In this document: piece by piece, positions 27,399 through 35,877 of the stretch
How the letters are laid out: each line of letters begins with the position of its first letter
Numbering within the stretch: position 1 is the stretch's first letter
DNA from: Streptomyces sp. WAC 04229
GTDB taxonomy: Bacteria; Actinomycetota; Actinomycetes; Streptomycetales; Streptomycetaceae
Length of the DNA stretch: 64,000 nt
Direction: 5' to 3'
Assembly (NCBI RefSeq): GCF_003947455.1
Contig: NZ_QHJH01000008.1
Span: forward strand, 42,220 to 106,219
Program-made: the position numbers and the translations under genes
Notes under the pieces: generated by a model
The model's input: the letters and a program-made list of their open reading frames with translations, nothing else
Databases searched by the model: none
What the model was told of the DNA's origin: nothing

Positions 27399-27808
27399 CT
27401 CATCCCGATAGCGGCTTTCGTGTCGCTTTCTCTGATTTCCTGAGGGAATCGGGTCGATGGCGGGACGTTGAGCCAGAGGTGCTACTGGCTCGTTGGGTAA
27501 GGTTCGTTGAGAGTTGTGAGCATGGCTATCGAAGTGATGCGCAAGACTATTTCAACGATCTGACTTCGCGGGATTCCCTGGAGCGGGCAATGGGTGCAGT
27601 GGAACTGCAGAAATTTCCTGAGCTCTCGCAACTCCGTGCAAAAGTTGAAGCAGTGGATGTGCGATTCCGTTCCATGCTGCTTCCGGATGCTTTCCCTAGA
27701 ATTGACGAGAAGTTTTGGTGGGCGCGTGGCGTGGTGCGATACGGGCGGAAGCGTTTGGTGGAGGATATGCGCCGCGAATACCGCCTGGAAATCGCGGAGA
27801 TTGAGTAG
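27395..27808 (+). CDS. Predicted immunity protein for the Rhs toxin tip
   Basis: 137 residues, ATG overlapping the toxin stop (ATGA, 27395-27398), with GAGAGGTGG as ribosome site. The protein is soluble, helical and rich in charged and aromatic residues (WRDVEPEVLLARWVRFVESCEHGY, EKFWWARGVVRYGRKRL), with no signal peptide, as expected of a cytosolic inhibitor. I recognise no family. Its role is inferred from position: in polymorphic toxin systems the gene coupled directly after the toxin tip encodes immunity. Base composition is visibly lower in GC than the Rhs body, as is that of the tip, which suggests the pair was exchanged as a cassette. Confidence 0.75.
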   Translation: MTHPDSGFRVAFSDFLRESGRWRDVEPEVLLARWVRFVESCEHGYRSDAQDYFNDLTSRDSLERAMGAVELQKFPELSQLRAKVEAVDVRFRSMLLPDAFPRIDEKFWWARGVVRYGRKRLVEDMRREYRLEIAEIE

Positions 27809-27833
27809 TTTCACCGAATCTCGGTAGCGAATC

Positions 27834-27868
27834 AGAAGCCCCGTCAGGTGTGTCCTGGCGGGGCTTCT
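27834..27868 (+). terminator. Terminator of the Rhs-immunity operon
   Basis: A 15-base stem, AGAAGCCCCGTCAGG (27834-27848) against CCTGGCGGGGCTTCT (27854-27868), with one mismatch/wobble and loop TGTGT. It lies 25 bases after the immunity stop. Confidence 0.8.
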
Positions 27869-27976
27869 GCGTGGGGTGACGGCAGTAGTTGACGGCAACG
27901 TCAGCGGACGAGTGCGGCGCAGGATGGCGGTTCATCGTCGGGATGCATCGCTCATGGAGCGCTCGGGCGCAATAGA

Positions 27977-28245
27977 TATACATCATTGACGACATCCGCC
28001 ACTGGGTGCGCCGAGGCCGTGTTGTTCTGCCCGAGATCACGGAGGATCAACTGGGTGTCGCCCAGTCGGTGCGCGCCCGCTATCGCGACTTGGACCTGGA
28101 CCTCGTGGAAGCGGTGAACGTGGCCCTTGCCGCTGAGTGCGACACCGACGCGGTACTCACGCTCGACCGTCGCGATTTCCGGGCTGTGCGCCCGTTGGGC
28201 CGGTACAAGGCGTTCCGGGTGCTGCCCGACGACCTTCCGATCTGA
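27977..28245 (+). pseudogene. 5'-truncated PIN-domain (VapC-like) toxin
   Basis: An open frame preceded by an in-frame TAG reads DDIRHWVRRGRVVLPEI, then YRDLDLDLVEAVNVALAAE and DAVLTLDRRDFRAVRPLG, ending at PDDLPI. These are the second half of a PIN nuclease, with the conserved acids of DLDLDLVEA and LTLDRRDF. The N-terminal third, with the first catalytic Asp, is missing and no antitoxin gene precedes it. It is a remnant of a third toxin-antitoxin system at the left edge of repeat copy 2. Confidence 0.75.
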
Positions 28246-28716
28246 TGTCAGGTCTGTCCGGGCTGTGTCGTCAGATGCCGTTGGTCGTGACGCTCGCATG
28301 ACGCTCGCGGCGCGCGTGGACTCTCTGATGAGGCGGAAAAAACTATCTGACCTGCAGTTTCCCGGATGCAATACCGGCTGACGTCTTTTCTATGACCTCG
28401 CACGTGGAGTGCGTGGCTATTTTGGAGCCTGCTGCAAAGAGGCTCTGACCTGCTGTTTTCCTGGGTTTCTCATACGCGGCTGGACGTACTCGACCTGTTT
28501 TCCGAAGCGCGGCGGTTCGAGCGGGCGGATCGACCTCGATAACTCGCTGACCTGCAGATTCGTGAGCGAGGTGCGTTGTATCGGTGACGTCTTTGAGGGG
28601 CGTTCGGAGAATCTTGACGCTCGGATGACGCTCGCAGCAGAAGCCTCTGCTGCCCCTCCTGAGGCGCTGTACGCCGCCGCCTTGGGTCCTCCGCCTTCGG
28701 GGATCGCGGCTCGACT

Positions 28717-28746
28717 GAGACAACCGTGATACCGGTCAGGTATCAT
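28717..28746 (+). promoter_or_regulatory. Promoter-operator of toxin-antitoxin module 2
   Basis: Same architecture as module 1: GAGACA (28717-28722), 18 bases, TATCAT (28741-28746). The identical inverted repeat TGATACC-GGTCA-GGTATCA is at 28727-28745. Because the operators are identical, either antitoxin could repress both modules. Confidence 0.6.
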
Positions 28747-28752
28747 GCCTGT

Positions 28753-28947
28753 ATGGCGATGACACTTCGACTGCCTGATGACCTTGACGCGAAGCTGTCC
28801 GAGCGGGCTCGTCGGGAAGGCCGTAGCAAGCAGGAGCTTGCTATCGAGGCCATCCGTGATGCCCAGGACCGGGCCGAGCTGAGAGTCGATGACGTTCTGG
28901 CCGAGCTGATGGACAGTGATGCGGAGATTCTGGACTACCTGAAGTGA
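28753..28947 (+). CDS. Ribbon-helix-helix antitoxin of RHH-Doc module 2
   Basis: 64 residues, identical to the module-1 antitoxin except for one conservative change (AELRVDD instead of AELKVDD). It has the same RHH strand TLRLPDDLDAKL and acidic toxin-binding tail, and ends in a GTGA overlap with doc. The near-identity implies recent duplication and likely cross-neutralisation between the modules. Confidence 0.85.
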   Translation: MAMTLRLPDDLDAKLSERARREGRSKQELAIEAIRDAQDRAELRVDDVLAELMDSDAEILDYLK

Positions 28948-29336
28948 CGGACGTGCGCTACCTCCAAATCGACGAGATCCTGGCCATTGCCCGCGCAGTC
29001 AACGGTACCGAGCACAGCGTGCGTGACATGGGCCTTCTGGTATCGGCGATCGAGCGACCCCGCACGAACGTGTTCGGGGCCGAGTTGTATCCCACGCTGC
29101 ACGAAAAGGCCGCGGCACTGCTGCACTCCGTCGCCCGCAATCACGCGCTGATCGATGGCAACAAGCGCACTGCCTGGCTTGCCATGCGTGTCTTCCTGCG
29201 ATTCAACGGCGTGAGCGCCGGTACCGTCCCGCCGCCCGTCTCTGTTGCCGGCCCGTTCGTCGAGGACGTCGCGCAGGACAACGTCGATGTACCGGTCATT
29301 GCAAAGCGCTTGTCAGCCTGGTTCCCCGTTTCCTGA
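28944..29336 (+). CDS. doc: Doc-family Fic toxin, module 2
   Basis: 130 residues with intact Fic/Doc motif HALIDGNKRTA at 67-77. It differs from module 1 at only a few positions, including DVPVIAKRLSAWFPVS at the end. The last 12 codons (IAKRL.WFPVS) are the part that survives in repeat copy 3. A hairpin terminator follows at 29347. The predicted activity is phosphorylation of EF-Tu, as for Doc of phage P1. Confidence 0.9.
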   Translation: MTDVRYLQIDEILAIARAVNGTEHSVRDMGLLVSAIERPRTNVFGAELYPTLHEKAAALLHSVARNHALIDGNKRTAWLAMRVFLRFNGVSAGTVPPPVSVAGPFVEDVAQDNVDVPVIAKRLSAWFPVS

Positions 29337-29346
29337 CGTTCAATGA

Positions 29347-29382
29347 CGTGAGGGCAGGGCAGGCGCGTGCCCCGCCCTCACG
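29347..29382 (+). terminator. Terminator after RHH-Doc module 2
   Basis: An imperfect GC-rich inverted repeat: CGTGAGGGCAGGGCA pairs with TGCCCCGCCCTCACG around GGCGCG. The equivalent spot in repeat copy 3 (47171-47204) carries a perfect version. Confidence 0.65.
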
Positions 29383-29419
29383 CGCTGTCCGGCCTTGCCC
29401 GGGTCAGGTATCACTTGTC

Positions 29420-29757
29420 CGTGCAGCAGTCCCCCATGGTCGTCACGGACAGCGAACGACGCTTGCTGTGGTGCAGCCCAGCACGGCCCGCGAGCTGCGC
29501 GGACGTCACCCACGCACGCCAGTTGGGGTTGGTCGGGCTTCTGGTCGGCGGGCTCGCGGTGGAGATTCTCGCCGATGCCGACGACAGCGCAAAGCTGAGT
29601 CCTCACGTCGTATCCGTGTCGAGTACGGGATCGCCCACCTGAAGGGCCATCGGGACCTGGCCGGCCGCCGTGAGCACATGAGCGACACCGTCCAGGCCGT
29701 CGCCGGCCTGCTGTCCCGTCAACAGACCGCGGACTCGACGTCGGCGTGGCAGAGGTG
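29420..29757 (+). pseudogene. Decayed DDE transposase fragment
   Basis: Two plus-strand frames give blocks typical of a Streptomyces DDE-type transposase: VVTDSERRLLWCSPARPASCADVTHARQ and then, after a gap and frameshift, RRIRVEYGIAHLKGHRDLAGRRE with VQAVAGLLSRQ. These correspond to the core of the catalytic domain and to its C-terminal helix block. Most of the middle is missing. It marks the left edge of the mannan locus. Confidence 0.65.
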
Positions 29758-29894
29758 AACACCGAGCCCACCGCCACCCTCGACGCCGATCTGCCTACCC
29801 TGCACGAGCTCGTTGGTGACCTGGGCGGCCCCAACGGCGCCTTCAGCCCGCCCGCACGTTCGTCCAACAGAACCGGTGCGGCGATGGAAACCGC

Positions 29895-30767
29895 CTACTT
29901 CGTGGCTCCTTGGGCGAAGCCGTTGTAGATGTAGCGCTGGAGGAACAGGAAGATCACGAGTGTCGGGACGATGACGAGGACGGCTCCGGCGGAGATGTTC
30001 TCCCAGTGCGCCCCGAAGGGCCCCTTGAACCGGAACAGGGCCGTTGACATGGTCCCGAGGTCCTCTTCGGGCATGTAGAGGAAGGGGATGTAGAAGTCGT
30101 TGTACGTGGTGATGCCCTTGATGATGACTACGGTGGCGATGGCCGGCTTCAACAGCGGGAAGATGATCTTGCGGTAGATGGTGAAGGAGTTGGCGCCGTC
30201 GAGCCGCGCCGCCTCATCGAGGGACTTCGGGATGCCGCGGATGAACTGCAGGAAGATGTAGATGGCCACGATGTCGGTGCCCATGTACAGCAGGATCGGG
30301 GCCCAGCGGGTGTTGAACAGCCCGAAGCTGTTGACGACCTGGAAGGTGGCGACCTGGGTTGTTACGGCCGGCACCAGCGTGGCGATCAGGAAGAGGGCCA
30401 TGACGAGCTTCTTGAAGCGGAAGTCGAAGCGGTCGATGGCGTACGCGGTCATCGAGCCGATGATCACGGTGCCGGTGATGGAGAACAGCAGGATGAAGGC
30501 CGTGTTGCCGAAGGCTTGCAGCATGTGGCCGTCGTTGAACGCCGTGGCGTAGTTGGAGAAGTTGAGCCAGTCGTCCGGCAGGGCCAGGGCGCCCTGGCCG
30601 TCGGAGATCTCGCCGTAGGACTTGAGCGAGGTCAGGAAGATCACGACGAGCGGCAGCAGCACCACGAGAGAGGCGACGACCAGCGACAGGTACGTCAGGG
30701 CGGAACTGACGCGCGGGCGGCGGCGCGCCTGCTCCTGCGCGCGGCGGGTGGGGGCGGTGAGGGTCAT
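29895..30767 (-). CDS. ABC sugar transporter permease, second subunit (MalG type)
   Basis: 290 residues, six predicted membrane helices. The EAA loop DEAARLDGANSFTIYRKIIFP contacts the ATPase. ATG at 30767 overlaps the stop of the other permease gene (ATGA). No ATPase gene accompanies it; Streptomyces carbohydrate importers of this class usually share the single ATPase MsiK encoded elsewhere. With the binding protein and permease 1 it forms an importer whose context (mannanases, beta-mannosidase, mannose-6-phosphate isomerase) points to manno-oligosaccharides. It is the last gene of its operon, running toward the transposase remnant. Confidence 0.9.
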   Translation of the reverse strand: MTLTAPTRRAQEQARRRPRVSSALTYLSLVVASLVVLLPLVVIFLTSLKSYGEISDGQGALALPDDWLNFSNYATAFNDGHMLQAFGNTAFILLFSITGTVIIGSMTAYAIDRFDFRFKKLVMALFLIATLVPAVTTQVATFQVVNSFGLFNTRWAPILLYMGTDIVAIYIFLQFIRGIPKSLDEAARLDGANSFTIYRKIIFPLLKPAIATVVIIKGITTYNDFYIPFLYMPEEDLGTMSTALFRFKGPFGAHWENISAGAVLVIVPTLVIFLFLQRYIYNGFAQGATK

Positions 30768-31738
30768 ACGAGGTCCACCTTCTCGTCGGGCACGAGGCGG
30801 CGCTGGATCCAGGTGATCACCAGGATGATCGCCAGCAGCACTACCGCGCAGGCCGAGGCCAGGCCGGTCTTGTTGAACTGGAAGGCGAACTTCACCGTCT
30901 GGATGACGAACGTCGAGGTCTCCGTCGCACCGCCGGTCATGATGTACGGGATCTCGAAGACGGAGAGGGAGCCGGAGATCGCCAGGATGACGCTCAGGCT
31001 CAGCACCGGCCGGATGCTCGGCGCGATGATGTGCCGGAACTGCTGCCAGCGGCTCGCGCCGTCCAGTTGGGCGGCCTCGTAGAGCTCGCCGGGGATCGAC
31101 TGGATCGCGCCGAGGAACAGTACGAAGTTCAGGCCGGTGAAGCGCCACACGGACACCCCGGCCATGGAGGTGTTGGCCGACTCGGGACTGCCCAGCCAGG
31201 CGTGGTCGGTGCCGACACCGAACCAGGACAGGACCGAGTCGAGCGTGCCGCCGTCCTGGAAGAAGTACAGGAAGACGAAGCCGATGGCGACTCCGTTGAT
31301 CAGGTACGGGAAGAACAGGATGCCCTTGAAGAGGTTCCTGAAGCGCAGGTCGAAGCTGAGGACCGCGGCGAAGTACAGCGCGATGAGGATCTGTACGACG
31401 GACGCCGCCAGGTAGTAGAAGCTCACCGCGAAGACCCGGAACAACTCGGGGCGGGTGAAGATCTCGGTGTAGTTCTCCGTGCCGACGTAGTTGCGGTCGG
31501 GGCTGACGCCGTCCCAGTCGGTGAAGCTGTAGTAGATCATGTTGCCCACCGGCACGTAGGTGAACGTGATCAGCAGGGTGAGGGGGGCCAGGAGGAACAG
31601 CCACGGCGTGATCTTGCGCATCGGCCGGTCGCGCCAGGAGGCGCCGGCCTGTGCGCGGTGCCGGGAGCGTTGCTTGCCGGTGTGGCCCGGCCCGGTGGCC
31701 GGGGCGGGTGGTGAAGCGGTGGATGCGGTTCGGGTCAT
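30764..31738 (-). CDS. ABC sugar transporter permease, first subunit (MalF type)
   Basis: 324 residues. A long basic cytosolic N-terminus (about 40 residues) is followed by six hydrophobic helices and the EAA motif YEAAQLDGASRWQQFRHII. ATG 31738 was taken as start; an internal ATG (MRKITPWLFLLAP) about 39 residues in is an alternative, and neither has a strong ribosome site. It is coupled to permease 2 by ATGA and sits 108 bases after the binding-protein gene, separated by a stem-loop that may keep permease levels below that of the binding protein. Confidence 0.9.
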   Translation of the reverse strand: MTRTASTASPPAPATGPGHTGKQRSRHRAQAGASWRDRPMRKITPWLFLLAPLTLLITFTYVPVGNMIYYSFTDWDGVSPDRNYVGTENYTEIFTRPELFRVFAVSFYYLAASVVQILIALYFAAVLSFDLRFRNLFKGILFFPYLINGVAIGFVFLYFFQDGGTLDSVLSWFGVGTDHAWLGSPESANTSMAGVSVWRFTGLNFVLFLGAIQSIPGELYEAAQLDGASRWQQFRHIIAPSIRPVLSLSVILAISGSLSVFEIPYIMTGGATETSTFVIQTVKFAFQFNKTGLASACAVVLLAIILVITWIQRRLVPDEKVDLV

Positions 31739-31780
31739 CGCGGAGTCAGGGCCTTTCGTCGTCCGCTGAGGGCGCTGGGC

Positions 31781-31819
31781 GCCGGGTCCCGCTCCGGGGA
31801 GACAGGGCGGGGACCCGGC
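31781..31819 (-). terminator. Stem-loop between binding-protein and permease genes
   Basis: GCCGGGTCCCGC (31781-31792) pairs with GCGGGGACCCGGC (31807-31819) with one bulged base. Such intra-operon hairpins after the binding-protein gene commonly protect its 3' end or partly terminate transcription. Confidence 0.6.
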
Positions 31820-31846
31820 GGGTGCTGGGCGCAGGCGGGGCCGGGG

Positions 31847-33169
31847 TCAGGAGCCGGCGGTCTGCCTGGCCTCGGACCAGCGCTTGTTCAGGTCGTCGAA
31901 GTAGCTCTTGAGTGATCCGTCGGTGGCGCCGCGGGCGATGTCGATGAGCTTCTTCCGGTAGTCCGGCTTGTTGAGTCCGATCTCGGAGGCGTTGTCGATG
32001 GCGTCCACTTCGGCCGTCCGTGCCGCCGAGCGCTCGATCGTCTTGACATCGTTGTCAACGTAGTCCTTGAGTGTCTCCGGTAGACCCTCGGACTTGAGGG
32101 CGGAGACGGCGCCCTCCTTGGCCGCGTACCCGGACTTCTCGGTGAACCAGTCGATCCACGCCCGTGCGGCCTCCTTGTGGTCGGAGTGGATGTTGACGGC
32201 CTGCTGGTAGTCGGAGACGAGGGTCGAGCAGAACGTGCCGTCCTTCTGCGACGGGAGCGGCATGAAGCCGATGTCGTTGGGATTCTGGCCGGCCTTCTCG
32301 GCGGCGTCCCGCATCTGGTTGATGGCCCAGGAGCCGAGCACCATGCTGCCCACCTTGCCCTTGGCCAGGAGGGTCTTGGAGCTCTCCCAGTTGGTGGTGG
32401 CCGGGTCCTTCTCCGAAAGCTTCTCGTGGACGATGTCGTACAACAGGGTGTCGAGGGTGTTGAGGTCATTGCCCTCGGCCCACGGTTCGTCCATCTCGGC
32501 GAGCTTGTCGTGGCCCTGGGTGTCGCAGCTGATGGAGCCGACGCTGTTGGTCCAGGGGCTTTCGAGCGGCCAGCCGTCCTTGAAGTTGGTGTAGTACGGG
32601 GTCGCCCCGGTCTTGTCCTTTACGGCCTTGAGGTCGGTGAGGAACTGCTCGGTCGTCGTCGGCCAGTCGGTGATCCCGGCCTTCTTGAACAGCGCCTTGT
32701 TGTAGACCAGGCCGTTGGCGGTTCCGAAGGTGGCGATGCCGTAGGTCTTGCCGTCGACGTCGGTCTTGTCGGTGAAGCGGTAGGTGGGCTTCATCGACGT
32801 GGTGTCGCCGAGCGGCGCGAAGAACTTGGGATAGTCGCCCTTGGCCACCGCCGACGGGATCAGCAGGACGTCGCCGTAGTCCTCCGTGTTCATACGGATC
32901 TTTACCTCCCCCTCGTAGTCGGTGAGGCCCTCGAACTTCACCTTCACGTCGGGGTAGGTCTTGTTGAACTCGGCGGCGTACTTCTTCATCGTCCCGTCCT
33001 CGACGAGGTCGGTGCGGTTGGTGAGCACGGTGATGTCCCCCGAGACGCCGTCCGGGTTCACCGGCGCTGCGGCGGTCTCGCCGGCATCCGCGCTTCCCCC
33101 TCCGCTGCACCCCGCAACGGTCAGCATCGCGGTGGCGAGCAGTGCGACGCTCAGCGTCCTCTTCCCCAT
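31847..33169 (-). CDS. Sugar ABC transporter substrate-binding lipoprotein (probable manno-oligosaccharide binder)
   Basis: 440 residues from ATG 33169 (AAAGGAGC site upstream). The signal peptide ends in lipobox TVAGC with Cys21. The rest is a family-1 extracellular solute-binding fold (ITVLTNRTDL, KKYAAEFNKTYPDVKVKFEG, NGLVYNKALFKKAGI, KGKVGSMVLGSWA). Aromatic-rich stretches are typical of oligosaccharide binders. Ligand assignment comes from context, not from the sequence itself. It is the first gene of the importer operon, with a promoter and operator-like site at 33225-33253, and is divergent from the beta-mannosidase gene. Confidence 0.9.
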   Translation of the reverse strand: MGKRTLSVALLATAMLTVAGCSGGGSADAGETAAAPVNPDGVSGDITVLTNRTDLVEDGTMKKYAAEFNKTYPDVKVKFEGLTDYEGEVKIRMNTEDYGDVLLIPSAVAKGDYPKFFAPLGDTTSMKPTYRFTDKTDVDGKTYGIATFGTANGLVYNKALFKKAGITDWPTTTEQFLTDLKAVKDKTGATPYYTNFKDGWPLESPWTNSVGSISCDTQGHDKLAEMDEPWAEGNDLNTLDTLLYDIVHEKLSEKDPATTNWESSKTLLAKGKVGSMVLGSWAINQMRDAAEKAGQNPNDIGFMPLPSQKDGTFCSTLVSDYQQAVNIHSDHKEAARAWIDWFTEKSGYAAKEGAVSALKSEGLPETLKDYVDNDVKTIERSAARTAEVDAIDNASEIGLNKPDYRKKLIDIARGATDGSLKSYFDDLNKRWSEARQTAGS

Positions 33170-33224
33170 GTGCCCAGCTCCTTTCCAAGGATTACGGCTC
33201 GGGCTCCGGTGGTGGTTGACGGCG

Positions 33225-33253
33225 ACTATGTCAGTCGGTCGTGAACCGGTAAA
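33225..33253 (-). promoter_or_regulatory. Importer promoter with LacI-type operator (site A)
   Basis: On the minus strand, TTTACC (33253-33248), 17 bases, then CATAGT (33230-33225) forms a plausible promoter about 55 bases before the ATG. The 12-base motif TGAACCGGTAAA (33242-33253, plus strand) covers the -35 box, ideal for repression. It belongs to the motif family described in the findings. Confidence 0.55.
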
Positions 33254-33362
33254 GCTTCCCAATCCATCGCGATACTCAATCGTTACCTGAGGTGAGAGCC
33301 ATAGCAAGGTGATTCAAGTAACTCCTGTGCCGGTGGGAGGGCTTCTGTCGTGCAGAGAGGGC

Positions 33363-33374
33363 TAGACCGGTTCA
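33363..33374 (+). promoter_or_regulatory. LacI-type operator upstream of the beta-mannosidase gene (site B)
   Basis: TAGACCGGTTCA is a near-palindrome centred on CC|GG, 68 bases before the mannosidase ATG and in front of the lacI gene that follows it. It is a member of the TGAACCGGTTAA-like family. Confidence 0.5.
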
Positions 33375-33441
33375 CTTCTGTGGGGTTAGGTTGAGCCGCG
33401 TTGCATACGACACCGGGCCCGTCCCGCCGAAGGAGCCGTAC

Positions 33442-35877
33442 ATGAAGGAAGTCGTCCCGCTCGCCGAGGGCTGGAGCCTGAGCCACAGCGATGACCTACT
33501 GCCCGCCCAGGTCCCCGGCTGCGTCCACACCGATCTGCTCACGGCCGGGCTGATCCCGGACCCCTTCCTCGGTGTCAACGAATCCGACGTGGCCTGGGTC
33601 GGACAGCGGTCCTGGACCTATGTCCGCGAGTTGCCGGCCGCCGACACGGCCGGGGAGCAGTACGAGCGGACCGACCTGGTCTTCGACGGACTCGACACCG
33701 CCGCGACCATCACGCTCGACGGCCGGGAACTGGGCCGCACCAGGAACATGCATCGGCGTTACCGCTTCGACGTCACCGGCTGCCACGGGCGCCTGGAGGC
33801 GGCCTTCGCCTCTGCCTACGACGAGGCGGCCTCGGTGCGGGCGGTGACGGGGGAGCGCCCCAACGTCTACCCGGAGCCGTTCCAGTACATCCGCAAGATG
33901 GCCTGCAGTTTCGGCTGGGACTGGGGCCCGACCCTGGTGACCGCCGGGATATGGCGCCCGGTCCGGCTGGAGCGGTGGTCGACGGCCCGGCTGGCCGACG
34001 TGCGCCCCCTGGTGACGGTCCACGGCGGCACGGGCCGCGTCGAGGTGCGCGTCGAGGTCGAGCGGACCGCGCAGGGGACGGCCCGCCCGCTCGTCGTACG
34101 TGCCACCGTGGGGGACGGCCTCGCCGAGGCGCGCGCCGCGGTGCAGGGCGCGCACGCCGTACTCACCCTTGAGGTGCCCGACGCCTCCCTGTGGTGGCCG
34201 CGCGGCTACGGGGACCAGCCCCTGTACGACCTGGAAGTCACGCTGGTCGAAGAGGCCGGCGAGGAGCGCCTCCTCGACACCTGGCGCCGGCGGATCGGCT
34301 TCCGGACCGTGGAACTGGACCGCTCGGCGGACCGGCACGGCACCGGCTTCACCCTCGTCGTCAACGGCGAACGGATGTTCGCGCGCGGGGTCAACTGGAT
34401 TCCCGACGACGTGTTCCCGTCCCGGATCACCCCCGAGCGCTACCGCACCCGACTGCGCCAGACCGCCGACGCGGGCGTGGACCTGGTGCGGATCTGGGGC
34501 GGCGGCATCTACGAGGACGACGCCTTCTACGACGCCTGCGACGAACTGGGCCTCATGGTCTGGCAGGACTTCCTGTTCGCCTGCGCGGCCTATCCGGAGG
34601 AGCAGCCGCTGCGCGGCGAGGTCGAGGCCGAGGCTCGCGACAACGTTGTCCGGCTCATGCCGCACCCCTCACTCGTCCTGTGGAACGGCAACAACGAGAA
34701 CCTCTGGGGCTTCCGCGACTGGGACTGGGAGCCCGAGCTGCGCGGCGACTCCTGGGGCGGCGGCTACTACCTGGACCTGCTCCCGCGGATCGTCGCCGAA
34801 CTCGACCCCACCCGCCCCTACACCGCCGGCAGCCCCTGGTCGGGCTCCTGGGACCACCATCCCAACGACCCGGCCCACGGCACGTATCACTCCTGGGAGG
34901 TCTGGAACCGCCGGGACTACGCCGAGTACCGCGACTCGGTGCCCCGCTTCGTGTCGGAGTTCGGCTGGCAGGCCCCGCCCGCGATGGAGACCCTGCGGCG
35001 CGCGCTGCCCGGCGAACGGCTCGCGCCCGACTCGCCCGGCATGCTGCACCACCAGAAGGCCGAGGACGGCAACGGCAAGCTGAACCGGGGCGTGGAGCGC
35101 TACTTCGCACTGCCCGAGGACGACTTCGACCGCTGGCACTACCTCACCCAGGTCGTGCAGGCCCGCGCGATCGCCACCGGGATCGAGCACTGGCGCTCGC
35201 ACTGGCCCGTGTGCGCCGGCACCGTCGTCTGGCAGATCAACGACTGCTGGCCGGTCAGCTCCTGGTCGGCCATCGACGGCGACGGCCGGCTCAAGCCGCT
35301 CCACCACGAACTGCGCCGGGTCTACGCGGACCGGCTCCTCACACTCCAGCCCGGCGACGGTGACGACGGCCCCGTACTCGCCGTCGTCAATCAGGCCGCC
35401 GAGCCCTGGCAGACACGCGTGACCCTGCGCCGGCTGCGGGCGGACGGCACCGCGGTGGCCGAGCACGTGCTCGACGTGACCGTCGCCGCCCGCTCGGTGC
35501 ACCGGCGGGCCGTGCCGCCGGACCTGGCCCCCGCACCGCAGTCGGCCAAGGAGTTCCTCGTCGCCGACAGCGAGGACCTGCGGAGCGTGCACTTCTCCGT
35601 GACGGATCGGGAGTTCGCCTACCCGGTACCGCACTACGACGTGGCCGTGGAGTCCCCGATGGGTGCCGGGACGGGTAATGTCGAGGTCGTGGTAACCGCA
35701 CACACCCTCGTACGCGACCTCCTCCTGCAGGCCGACCGGCTCGGCCCCGACGCGGTCTGCGACACCGGGCTGCGCACCCTGCTCCCCGGCGAACGGCTCC
35801 GCCTGCGGGTCTCTGGTGCGACCGACACCGGGGCCAACGCCGTGCGAGCGGCACTCTTCTGCGTGGAACCGGCGTGA
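33442..35877 (+). CDS. Beta-mannosidase, glycoside hydrolase family 2
   Basis: 811 residues from ATG 33442 with AAGGAG 7 bases upstream; a TTG further up was rejected. The GH2 layout is an N-terminal sugar-binding sandwich (LAEGWSLSHSDDLLPAQVPG), Ig-like domain, TIM barrel and C-terminal beta domains. Acid/base Glu419 lies in WNGNNENLWG and nucleophile Glu506 in VSEFGWQAP. FARGVNWIPDDVFP and RIWGGGIYE are typical of beta-mannosidases. There is no signal peptide, so it cleaves imported manno-oligosaccharides in the cytosol to mannose. The stop overlaps the lacI start by GTGA. Confidence 0.93.
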   Translation: MKEVVPLAEGWSLSHSDDLLPAQVPGCVHTDLLTAGLIPDPFLGVNESDVAWVGQRSWTYVRELPAADTAGEQYERTDLVFDGLDTAATITLDGRELGRTRNMHRRYRFDVTGCHGRLEAAFASAYDEAASVRAVTGERPNVYPEPFQYIRKMACSFGWDWGPTLVTAGIWRPVRLERWSTARLADVRPLVTVHGGTGRVEVRVEVERTAQGTARPLVVRATVGDGLAEARAAVQGAHAVLTLEVPDASLWWPRGYGDQPLYDLEVTLVEEAGEERLLDTWRRRIGFRTVELDRSADRHGTGFTLVVNGERMFARGVNWIPDDVFPSRITPERYRTRLRQTADAGVDLVRIWGGGIYEDDAFYDACDELGLMVWQDFLFACAAYPEEQPLRGEVEAEARDNVVRLMPHPSLVLWNGNNENLWGFRDWDWEPELRGDSWGGGYYLDLLPRIVAELDPTRPYTAGSPWSGSWDHHPNDPAHGTYHSWEVWNRRDYAEYRDSVPRFVSEFGWQAPPAMETLRRALPGERLAPDSPGMLHHQKAEDGNGKLNRGVERYFALPEDDFDRWHYLTQVVQARAIATGIEHWRSHWPVCAGTVVWQINDCWPVSSWSAIDGDGRLKPLHHELRRVYADRLLTLQPGDGDDGPVLAVVNQAAEPWQTRVTLRRLRADGTAVAEHVLDVTVAARSVHRRAVPPDLAPAPQSAKEFLVADSEDLRSVHFSVTDREFAYPVPHYDVAVESPMGAGTGNVEVVVTAHTLVRDLLLQADRLGPDAVCDTGLRTLLPGERLRLRVSGATDTGANAVRAALFCVEPA

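Larger units (their letters stand above)
28285..29339 (+). repeat. Repeat copy 2: methyltransferase tail, spacer and RHH-Doc module
   Basis: 28391-29339 repeats 11771-12707. It starts with orphan codons MTSHVECVAILEPAAKRL and a stop, which are the C-terminus of the RNA methyltransferase without the rest of the gene. About 105 bases to the left (28285-28390, beginning GACGCTCGCATGACGCTCGC) are not shared with copy 1 but are shared with copy 3 (46731-46825). This pattern is what an integration event into the methyltransferase 3' end would leave. Confidence 0.85.
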
